Of a stretch of 64,000 bases of DNA, positions 55,483 to 64,000 are shown one piece after another. Made by a program: the position numbers and the translations under genes. Every line of letters starts with the position of its first letter. The first letter of the stretch is position 1. The notes below the pieces were generated by a model that had not been told where the DNA came from, made no database searches, and worked only from the letters and a program-made list of their open reading frames with translations. The stretch is from positions 21,999,218-22,063,217 of the forward strand of contig NC_049987.1 of NCBI RefSeq assembly GCF_000003815.2, in the 5' to 3' direction. This stretch comes from Branchiostoma floridae. Lineage: Eukaryota; Chordata; Leptocardii; Amphioxiformes; Branchiostomatidae.

Positions 55483-58400
55483 CTGAGAAAAATACGAGAA
55501 GCACAGATGTTACAGAAACACCTGTCAGCTACATATAGTCTTGCATAGTCCAGTGGGTCGTGGACTTAGAAGTTGTAAGTTTGAATCCTGTGTCGACTGT
55601 GTTTCTCAACCAACATGGACTATAGAAACTACTTGAAGTCTTTGCAGTCCTTGTGATAGAATGCCGTAATTCACTGTTTCCTTGTACTCATTGAAAAGAC
55701 TAGAGGAATTTTCCTGGTATAAGTAACCTGTAAGACCTGTTCTGAATCACTAGGTTTGTTTTAGCAAAACTGATTCAAAATTACTTTCACTTTGTTTATA
55801 AATGAAAGACGAGGACAAGTTTTATCATTGGGGACAATAAGCTGATCACCCATTAATATCTACATTTTTAAATTGCAGCCCTGCCCCCTGATTGGCTAAG
55901 GAATAGACCAATCACCTGCATCTCCTCGCACTCCTGCAGCTGCCTCTCCTTGAGCCGGTTCCTCTCCAGCCTGTCCGCCTCCCGGCGCTCCAGCACGTCC
56001 TCGCGGAACGCCCGGAACCTCCGGATCTCCTCCATCCGCTCCTGCTGCCTCCGGACCATCTCCTCCTCATCTATCAGCTTGGGAGGTCCGGTCGCTTTTC
56101 TGTGGAAGGAACATTGCAAATGGTACATCAGTTAGTAAACAGAGTCTTTATGTGAGCAAATTCAACTGATATCAGCTTGGGAGGTCCTGTCGCTTTTCTG
56201 TGAGAGAAGCATTACCTTGTGTACATAATCTTTGTCAGTCGCAAAGTTTATATAATGGGACAGGGCTATCTCCAAGTTTAAATTTTTTCCATCTACGTTC
56301 ATTGTTTGGGAGCCCATGTTATCAATTTCCTTTGTTAATTCTATTATTTTAAACCCAGAAAAATATATTTTTTATTGAATTTATGTCATGAAGCTCAATT
56401 CTTTCGATACCCATGGGTAGGTCACAGTGTCTATTTGTTATCGGGTTCATTTTAAGCCAGACTTGAATTCAACCCGGTGCCCAGCCAGGCCCAAAAATAT
56501 CCCGGGAGTCGCAAGGTGTCCCACGGGCCCACGTAGGGGTCACGCCCCAAAGGGCCCATTTTTCCAATTGGGACCTAAGCCTAACTGATTCAACAGGCAA
56601 AGTGCACACGAGAAAATTTTTGAATCTTTAACAAAAACACAAAGGGCAAACAAAGACTTACTTAATGAACGGAGTCCTATCCACTGGTTGGATGGCATCC
56701 TTTGGCGTTGGGGGCCTGGGTGGCTCGACAGAGAAAACCTCGCTGACAACCGGCTGATCAATCTCTGAAGGAACTGGGGTTGTACGGGACTGGGCTGTAA
56801 CTGCACAAAATACACAGGACAGTTTGGTAAAAACATGTATGTTAATCATAGATTAGGTATCAACAAATGTGTGGAAAGGGAATCAAAGATAATAAGTGGA
56901 GGGTCTTCAGTACCAAGGACAGGTATTGGTCAATGAACATAAATGCACTCCAGTATAAACACCACCAAGCAGCTTTGGCAGGCATAGCAAAGCAGTCAGT
57001 TGAGGGTTGAAGGGGCTACTCGGATGTTCTCAAGATGGAATGGAGGAGTTATTGAATGAATGAATGAACGAATGAATACATGAATAAATGAATGAATGAA
57101 ACTTACCTTCACTTGCAGCATCCGTGGTGATGACGCTCCCCGCTGCCTCCTCCTCTGCCACATTCTCCTTATCCGTGGCTCCGCCCGTTTTCCTTCGCTT
57201 GTTGAGGAACTGTAGCCGGGACTGCATGGCTTTCACTGCACGGCCGGGCTCGGCGGCTTCCCAGGCCTGCTTCATGGCTTTGATCTCCTCCTGGCGTTCT
57301 GTGTCCTTCTTTACTTCCAGCTCCTCCTGTGGAACACAGGAAGGAATTTTTGGTTAGTACTTGGGGTGGTTACCGGTACAAAACCGCTATCTATTTTCTT
57401 CTGTGGACTGGTTCAGAAAAAAAAAACGACCTGAAAAAAATCAGTAGATCGGATTTTGGACCGATAAGAAAATGAACCAGCATACTTTGACGTGTTTTGG
57501 GGCTCACTGGCCCACAAGTAACAAGAGTGATGTAGAGGAGAGTTGTTTTGAGGCTATGGTTTTATATTGTATTGCAAACAGGTAATTGTTTTGTACTTAC
57601 AGCAGCCGTGCCGTCACTCACGAGCCTCAGCATCCAGTATGGCTTGTTGGTGTCAAATTGCTGCAGGTGCACAAAAAACATACATAAACAACACGAAGTA
57701 CTTAAGAAAGAGCTACAATACACTAATAAAATAATGTAAAAACCATTATTTAAAATGCTGAATATGATATAACTAGATACATGGTACAATTTTCACATTC
57801 CTCTATGTAATTGTACTCTGTGCAAAACAACACAAAATGATACAAAACCATTCCAGTTTAAGTTGAGTAAGAAAAGTTGATCCATTTGCAGCAAGAAAAA
57901 CAATAAGGAAAAAAATTGTTAGCTGCTTGAAGTAAGGAACTAAAACTAAAGGAAGTTAAAACCATGCTGTATTAAGGAGATCTAATTTTCATGTTACCTA
58001 CCAACACAGATGAGACTTTATGTTAAGGCAATGTTACTTCACTCACACTCACTCATCCTCTTGCACATGGTGCGTAGAGCCGACTGCGTGCAATGTTACT
58101 TCAATAAATAGTATATTGATGACATTTGTGCATGCTTCAATTTTTGCAGTTGCCAAAAAACATTTTTCTACCACAATATAAATTGTAGAAAGCAGCTGAG
58201 AAATGAGCAAAAATGTTGTAGATTTCAAAAAAGATATCGGAAAACTTATGTTATAGAATGCCAAAGTCAGTCCCAAAGTCAAAGAAGAAGGTGTGAAAGA
58301 AGAAAAATGAAGAATCTGAATGACTTGTTTGGTGCAACATTTAGATTTCACAATGAATGCAACTTTTTATTGCCAAAGATTTTTTTTTATTCCCACACTC

Positions 58401-61400
58401 ATACAAACATTTTTAGTTACCAGGGACATTATTCACATTATCAACTCAACATTGCCTAATATTAGTAATAAGGAACTACATGTACTGAGCTATTACCACT
58501 ATGACACTCACCACAGACGGAGGTCTCGATGCTGCCTTCTCGCCCTTGTCTCCCTTCCCCTTGTCCTTGTCCTTCCCCTTCTTCCCTCCAGCCTTGGTTG
58601 CCACCGACTTCTCACTCCGAGGAGGAGACACGGACCTGTCCTTCCCTGGGATAGCGTCTAAGAAACAATCGAGAGTCTTATAAGAAAAACAGTAACTTAA
58701 AGATGTTTGCCATGTTTTCCCATGCTTGGAGGACTTGCATGCAAATAAGCGTTGTATACAGCCATGCATGCCGACCTATTAGAGAGAAAAAGCTGCATCA
58801 GTGATAATGTGTTGAAATAAAATCTTAATTAAGATGTTTGAGAAATGAAACAGATAAGATGGACTTCCTCAAAACATGACACCATTTCACCCTCAACTTT
58901 TTTCGACCTGCTTTAAAACAGGGCTTTAATATGACATTCTGATGGGTAAAATAATATGTAGTGTGCATATGTGCAAATTCCATATGTGCAAAAAGTCCAG
59001 TGGTTGTTGACTATGCCTCTGAACAGGCTGTGTCACTCACCCAACATGCACGCTACCGGAAAGGGTTGTAGTCCTTAGAAGGGAATGTTAAACCATGGTT
59101 CACTGTTATTTGTACTTGTTGAAAAGTGCTAGGGGAATTTTCATGGTACAATGAACCTTTATAAATACTGAATATACCGTCTGTTTTCTCTGTCATAACC
59201 AGTGAAGAGTAGCTCTTCAGTGACATTGATTAGTTCAAGAACCCCGTCTTCTATATTTCACGTAAAGGGATTGCACAGGACAAAACAAGCGAAGTCCATT
59301 CTAAGAGTTTCATTCCTCTTGTATACATCAGTGATGAAAATATATGTTATTGCTTCATGCATTCCATTTGTTGAAGTGCCGATATACACAGCATGCTCAG
59401 ATGATGTGGGGGTTAGAGTGATGTTTTGTGTTAGGCCACACTAGCTTCATCTCATGGATAACATCCCCCTGTATATGCAGTCAATTTGACAAAAAGGAAA
59501 AAGGTGGGCTTGAATGGTAGGCAGCACCTTTCCGCAGTGATGATTTATTACAATTTTGGAACCTCTAACATTTGCCCAAAAGTTGAGTAAAAACGTGAAA
59601 TGTCGTATTGCATGTCTTAATTACAAAGTGAATATGGCAATAGGGGTTATAGTAAAATGCTTCAGAATCTAAAAACGATTGTTTTTGGTTTTCATGTTTT
59701 GCCTTTGTGGTACCACATGTGTCTCGTTGTAATCTGCCATGCCATTCTTGCTAGAAAAATATTACAAAGGAGAGTAAGTTGTTCCAAAATTTTTTGAGTG
59801 TCCATGGGATGTTATCCATCAATGCAAGTTTCTGTGACCTAACTGACGACCTCTATTGGTGGTGCTTGGCGCCCTTTGACCTTTGACCATCTTACCTCTG
59901 CTGGAGGCAGACCTACATGATGACCTGACCTCTGACCTGACCGCTGACTCCAAGTCTGCCGGCTCTGCGGGTTTAGGGTGTAGTTCAAAGTTGAAAGTTC
60001 AAGTGTGACACATGACAACAGGGTTCTTCAGTGGTTACAAACTACAGAAACTAACCAGTCAGAAACAGGAGGTTTTTTTACAGTACAGGGGAACATGCTA
60101 ATACTTCATCCCAGTAAATAAATGTACAATCAGAGGTATTACAAATGTTAATGTACAAGGTAATTGTAGCTATAACTATTAAGGTGCAAGTTATCTTGGG
60201 TAAGGCAGAGTGTTGATGGTGTTCAGCACCAAGGACAGGTGTGTTTACGTTTGTGTGGATGGTGTTCAGTATCCAGGAAAAGTATATGGTGACTGAATGG
60301 TGTTCATTACGAAGGATGTTAGCCTATGTGGAAATGGCAATAAGCACCAGGGACAGGCATATGTACCTAATATGTGTATAGTGTATGGTACGGCACTAAG
60401 GACAAGTGTGTTTGCTTGTGTGTGGATGGCATTCAGCATCAAGGATATGTATGCTTAACTGTGTGTGGATGTTGTTCGGCATCAGTGACCAATGTGTTTG
60501 TGTGTAGATCGTGTGCCTATATGTACATGTATGCATGGATGGTGTTCAGCACCAAGGACAGGGGTAAGACATGACATACTCTTGAGTTCTGTTTTCTCCA
60601 GTTCCTTGAGCTGGTTGACGAAGGCCCACTGACTGGTGGAGAGAGGCCAGCTCTTCCTCAGGACTATGGCCTGCAGAATGTACTTGTGCGGCTGAAAAGA
60701 AAAAAAGAAAACATATACTTTCAAATGTTGCATGTTTATAGCAGACAAAACCCTTTAACTCACTCTGTTGCAACTGGGTGTTACGCTAGTTCACCTTTAT
60801 CTATGGAGTAACCTATTCTGTACTTTTTAAAAACTGCAATATTTTTAAAACATTGTAGTTTGACACTTCCAACAACTTGATATCCCTAAATAATGTTTTG
60901 AATACAATGGATAATAGGTTGCCCCACGGATAAAGAGGAAATTGGATTACAATTGAGTTTTCTATATCTGTGAAAGAGCATGTTGTCCTGCCCTAGCATA
61001 TAATATACTGTGACAGAGACATTTGTAATGATATGGTAGAGTTGATATCTACTAACAAGCTTTATTAACACAAATACAAATTTCACTGTTGTGAGTCTGG
61101 AAATGTAAAAATGCTTCTATTGACCATACCTTTCTGTTTACTTCCGTATCATCTTCACTCCTCACTGGAGACGCATGTCGGCTGCCACGCTGAGGGGAAG
61201 AAACATGGAGGTTGTCATTATCAAGGTCAGTGGGTCTTCGAAGGTCAAATCTGCAAACTTGAATACTAAGAAAATTTTTTCAGGGAATCACAAGCAAACA
61301 TGGGTTTCTCCATAATTGCACAATTCGCACATATACAATTCTAATATGAAAAATAAGACTACAAGAGTGTAGAATAGACAATGTCCTGATTACAGACAAT

Positions 61401-64000
61401 TCAATTTCTACAACTGGGTAGTTTGGTAATTGTCCATATCCAGTTGCTCGAAAAACTGCTTTTTGCCATAGTTGGGTAATATTGTTGAACTGGATGTCTA
61501 ACCTACATCAACATGTTTCTCTGGTATGGCTTTAAAGGTGAAAAGATAATATGGTGACCTGACTTACCGAAGAGCGGCTCCCGGCTGAGCTGGTGCGTTT
61601 CTTCTTGTCCGCTGCCACACTCTCCTTACTGGTGGCCTTCTTCATGGGTCCGGATGGGGCCGCTGCTGTTTGGGCTGAAGGGTGGGAGGGAAACAGCCAA
61701 ATCAATAGGATGAGGACTTGTTCATATGGAATGTAGGTAGTCCCTTAGCCTTTTGTGAGGCTGTAGGGGCAGTAGGTTGTTATCCACTGTGTCTAGGGCA
61801 TAGTATTGGAAAGGGGAGCCCTTCCCGCTCCTTCCACCACCTTTTACCTCCCAACCAGTCAGGTACCCATGTGCGTATGTGGGTATAAACAATCATAAGA
61901 GAGGCCTACATCAAGTAATGCCATTGGTATTCTAGCAGGCTCATTTTTTTTATCAAATGAGTTGAAATATGGCACAAACAAAGGTAAAGTCATATATCCT
62001 CTTGAGATTGAAATATCTCAATTTGTTGTTCAGGTTTTTATGAGTGACTGAGTTGAGTTCAAGATGACAACATGGGAATGCATCCAAATAGTTACATACA
62101 TTGCCTACTGCTCGGCCTGTCCTCGGGCTGCCAGTCCTTCTGGAACACGAAGGCGGGGATGACGGCGTGACCTTTGCCCTGGGTTGACACGACCTCCTCC
62201 TCATGGTCCAGCACCTGCAGCTGGATGTACACGTCAGGTTTGGAGGTCGACAGCTGCAAGGTCACCAGGTGATCAGCCGTCACTTTCACTGCATACCTGT
62301 TGGGAAGCAAAACATTGATGAGGCTTCATCTGAATCTTCTACTTAGAAGACTTAATAAAGAACTTGTGCTGGAGGCAACCATGGTCTAGGATGGGACTAG
62401 GTGAGGTGAGGTGAATAAAGAATGTTACACTAAAACCTTATTCTTCAATTTGAATATAGTCTTTGACTCTAGGAAATTAGCTCCTTGTTTGGCATGGCGT
62501 GTAGACAATTTACCTGAACATTATAGAGTCCTTATTAGGAAATTAGCTCCTTATTTGGCATTACTCACCTGAACATGACTACTGACCTAGTCCTTATTAG
62601 GTAAGTAGGTCCTTATTTGGTATGGAATCAGGTTTCACACCTGACTATGACACTGTCCTTATTAGGAAAGTAGCTCCTTATTTAACATACACCTGAACAT
62701 GATACAGTCCTTATTAGGACAGTAGCTTCTTATATGGCATTACTCACCTGAACATGATACAGTCCTTATTAGGCATGTAGTAATCTCTCAGCTCCTTAAC
62801 TGCGAAGTTTGTCGTCAGGGTCTCCTTCAGTGGAGCGGGCAGTGGACTGGACGAGCCAATCAGGCGCATCCGCCACTTGTTGCCAGGCAACGGTAGGTCT
62901 CCCGCCCGTGCCTCTGCCACAAAGGTATAGCCAGTCTGGAAAAGTCGCAAAAATTACTAACTACTGGTGATTTAATACCAGGAAAGTCACTTTCAAACTT
63001 AGAAGTTGTGGATTTTGAAAATTTCTTTTGTAAGATCTTGGACCCACTGAAACTTTGAGATGATAACTGTCCAGTTCTTCAGAACATCATGTCCTTTTTT
63101 TCCCCAGAAAATAGTTGGGCACTAGCACATGAAAAAATATATGAAACAAAATACTGCTGTTGAGATTTCAAATACAAACATCGGTATTTAACCTTACAAT
63201 TGCTGCCTAACACTGTAACCAATAGGGAACCTGTAACCAAACGGCTACTTGGGCACTAAGGGATAAGGAACATGTAAATGAGGGGATTTAATTTTGGAGA
63301 GGGAAAATGGAGTGTTCATGGTTGTTTTTAGTTTACAGTTAAAACTGGGGGAACAGGCAGGCAGAAGACAGAACAAGCAGTTACGTTCTGCAGTGAAGAT
63401 GACTGCAGAACCCAACATTTACAGTAGGCAGAAGTTGTTACCTTGTTTTTCTTGTAGACGTGTGGTGCGACCCGCTGGAAGACTCTCGGTACATCCTCGC
63501 GAGTGTCGTTATTCACCACCCTCAGCATACAGGTGGTCACTGGGGTGTACAACTTGGGCACCACCAACGATTCCTCATCCACATAGAAAACATCTCTGTA
63601 GGAAGAGGAAAAGATAAGATGTTGGGTTTTAAAACTTAGTAACAGGAACATCATAGCTTTCTTAAGCATAATTCTATGCATATCCCAAACCCAATGCCTT
63701 GCTCTGAATTTCAACCTGTTTTTGTATCATTCTGTATCTTTATATTCAATATAACCGACATTCAGCGTAACACAACAGCTTCACAGGCAAGTGGCTTGGC
63801 AGCAGCTGGTTATATAACACTGAAAGGCCTGTCAAATCTAACAAATCCTGTTGCTCACATACTCCTAGCCCTGGGTACCTAAAGCCCAACATAAAGAACT
63901 GCAAAGGTTCGTCACCACTCTCTCTCACCCCCCCTCATCACCAAAGAGATGGTTTATAAAATGTGTTGCTTGCCATATCAAAAGCAGGTAACCCACCTGA
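55285..64000 (-). CDS. ADGB: Androglobin (ADGB), 3'-terminal exons, partial
   Basis: C-terminal third of a large chimeric protein that in the family carries a calpain-like protease domain, a rearranged globin and an IQ motif upstream; those parts lie past the right edge. Exons in order: 63595-63442, 62935-62748, 62296-62100, 61674-61568, 61189-61130, 60691-60580, 59964-59896, 58657-58512, 57660-57601, 57326-57107, 56800-56662, 56099-55916, 55482-55285. All junctions are GT-AG and in phase, giving 610 residues and a TAA stop. Family-typical blocks are RVVNNDTREDVPRVFQRVAP, GYTFVAEARAGD, MRLIGSSSPLP, YYMPNKDCIMFRYAVKVT, GKGHAVIPAFVF and SWPLSTSQWAFVNQLKELEK. The end is a charged coiled coil with a Lys/Gly tail (KGKSAGKKGKK). 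A donor-like TCAG|gtgggt at 63997 may mark the next exon upstream. The ADGB call rests on remembered family sequence. Confidence 0.88.
55545..55750. repeat. tRNA-SINE-like fragment in an ADGB intron
   Basis: B-box-like GTTTGAATCCTG followed by body text shared with 59020-59245 (TTGTACTCATTGAAAAG, AGGAATTTTCCTGGTA). Confidence 0.5.
55916..56099 (-). CDS. ADGB: ADGB exon, coiled coil
   Basis: LIDEEEMVRRQQERMEEIRR, then FREDVLERREADRLERNRL: a strong coiled coil. A copy of its 5' edge lies upstream (56160-56215). Confidence 0.88.
56160..56215 (-). repeat. Copy of the 5' edge of ADGB exon 55916-56099
   Basis: ATCAGCTTGGGAGGTCC, then GTCGCTTTTCTGTG, matches the exon start and acceptor side at 56071-56105, about 90 bp away. 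Confidence 0.85.
56662..56800 (-). CDS. ADGB: ADGB exon, Pro-rich linker
   Basis: VFSVEPPRPPTPKDAIQPVD, then RTPFIK; ends ATT AA|gtaagt in phase 2. Confidence 0.82.
57107..57326 (-). CDS. ADGB: ADGB exon, MKQAWEAAEPGRA helix
   Basis: Charged helix EELEVKKDTERQEEIKAMKQ, then AWEAAEPGRAVKAMQSRLQF and an acidic tail. Phase 1 out. Confidence 0.87.
57601..57660 (-). CDS. ADGB: ADGB exon, YWMLRLVSDGTAA
   Basis: 20 codons, QFDTNKPYWMLRLVSDGTAA, phase 0 at both ends. Confidence 0.85.
58512..58657 (-). CDS. ADGB: ADGB exon, Lys/Gly/Asp-rich
   Basis: DAIPGKDRSVSPPRSEKS, then GKKGKDKDKGKGDKGEKA. A basic, disordered linker with donor gtgagt, phase 0. Confidence 0.8.
59020..59245. repeat. SINE-like repeat in an ADGB intron
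   Basis: Shares TCACTCACCCAAC, GAAAGGGTT and CTCTGTCATAACCAGTG with 8690-8870, and the middle block with 55545-55750. Confidence 0.5.
59877..59942. promoter_or_regulatory. Cluster of nuclear-receptor half-sites
   Basis: TGACCTTTGACCA (59877-59889) is a DR1 arrangement of AGGTCA half-sites on the minus strand; three more TGACCT/TGACC motifs follow by 59942. It overlaps a short ADGB exon. Binding is inferred only. Confidence 0.3.
59896..59964 (-). CDS. ADGB: ADGB exon, short Ser/Arg-rich
   Basis: 69 bp coding about 23 residues (SAVRSEVRSSCRSASSR). Supported only by splice sites (cccgcag, gtaaga) and by the phase that joins its neighbours. It overlaps a cluster of TGACCT half-sites. Confidence 0.6.
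60580..60691 (-). CDS. ADGB: ADGB exon, SWPLSTSQWAFVNQL helix
   Basis: PHKYILQAIVLRKSWPLSTS, then QWAFVNQLKELEKTELK, the most ADGB-like block of this region. Donor gtatgt, phase 1. Confidence 0.88.
60782..60949. mobile_element. MITE, GCTAGTTCACC family, degenerate
   Basis: TTACGCTAGTTCACCTTTAT at the left, TAGGTTGCCCCACGGATAAA at the right, with CAACTTGATATCCCTAAAT inside. Confidence 0.7.
61130..61189 (-). CDS. ADGB: ADGB exon, 20 codons
   Basis: RGSRHASPVRSEDDTEVNRK between ccctcag and gtatgg; phase 0 at both ends. Confidence 0.78.
61568..61674 (-). CDS. ADGB: ADGB exon, Lys/Ser-rich linker
   Basis: Codes QTAAAPSGPMKKATSKESVA, then DKKKRTSSAGSRSS. Low complexity; identified by splice sites and phase. 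Confidence 0.8.
62100..62296 (-). CDS. ADGB: ADGB exon, YAVKVTADHLVTLQL block
   Basis: Beta-rich segment YAVKVTADHLVTLQLSTSKP to QKDWQPEDRPSS. The donor is taken as CAAT|gtatgt; AGCA|gtaggc 12 bp earlier has the same phase and cannot be excluded. Confidence 0.85.
62500..62747 (-). repeat. Tandem copies of the donor edge of ADGB exon 62748-62935
   Basis: The exon end and donor text CACCTGAACATGATACAGTC plus CTTATTAGG recurs about four times, about 60 bp apart, joined by GTAGCTCCTTATTTGGCAT. Copies show several substitutions. Confidence 0.88.
62748..62935 (-). CDS. ADGB: ADGB exon, GYTFVAEARAGD to PNKDCIMF
   Basis: Begins TGYTFVAEARAGDLPLPGNK and ends YYMPNKDCIMF in phase 2. Its 3' edge and donor are tandemly copied downstream (62500-62760). 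Confidence 0.88.
63442..63595 (-). CDS. ADGB: ADGB exon, RVVNNDTREDVPR block
   Basis: Codes DVFYVDEESLVVPKLYTP through VFQRVAPHVYKKNK; phase 2 in, phase 0 out. Confidence 0.87.

Noticed and set aside
1..64000. CRISPR array, bacterial operons, integrated virus
   Set aside because: Repeats have no spacer regularity, genes are spliced, and no viral structural or replicase-like frame was seen.

Overview
This is eukaryotic (animal) DNA with four protein-coding genes. Everything points to a cephalochordate, most likely amphioxus (Branchiostoma). There is a single gene of the pre-duplication Tbx15/18/22 type and a single Fz9/10-type frizzled. Introns are GT-AG and of moderate size. The intergenic space is full of short palindromic non-autonomous transposons, a tRNA-derived SINE and a 5S-rRNA-like repeat. 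One 100-N assembly gap lies at 12963-13062. The species call is inference from content; no database was searched.

Layout. 1-3,900: a non-LTR retrotransposon 3' end, a hAT-like MITE and a degenerate tandem repeat. 3,954-16,752 (- strand): a complete seven-exon T-box gene of the Tbx15/18/22 subfamily; all exon phases agree and it encodes 565 residues. 17,000-30,600: no gene recognised; nested inverted repeats, palindromic MITEs and local repeat families, with one homeodomain-site-rich non-repetitive patch near 21.9-22.05 kb. 30,620-42,644 (- strand): DCAF6, twelve well-supported exons plus a tentative first exon. 42.7-46.5 kb: divergent intergenic region with a cluster of TAATCC-like sites. 46,547-48,241 (+): an intronless Frizzled 9/10-type receptor. 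48.2-55.2 kb: no gene, MITE-rich. 55,285-64,000 (- strand): thirteen 3'-terminal exons of androglobin (ADGB); the gene continues beyond the right edge.

The genes do not form a pathway. Tbx15/18/22 is a developmental repressor-type transcription factor, DCAF6 a substrate receptor for CUL4-DDB1, Fz9/10 a Wnt receptor, and androglobin a modular calpain-like/globin protein usually linked to cilia and testis. Their human counterparts sit on chromosomes belonging to one paralogon (TBX15 and DCAF6 on chr 1, TBX18 and ADGB on 6q), so the order may preserve an ancient linkage.

Two patterns stand out. First, the edges of at least six exons in three of the genes have been copied, together with their splice sites, into the neighbouring intron or flank, sometimes as arrays of five or six copies. 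Second, there is a family of ultrashort (24-33 bp) palindromic hairpins, each flanked by a 7-bp direct repeat, that looks like an extremely minimal mobile element.
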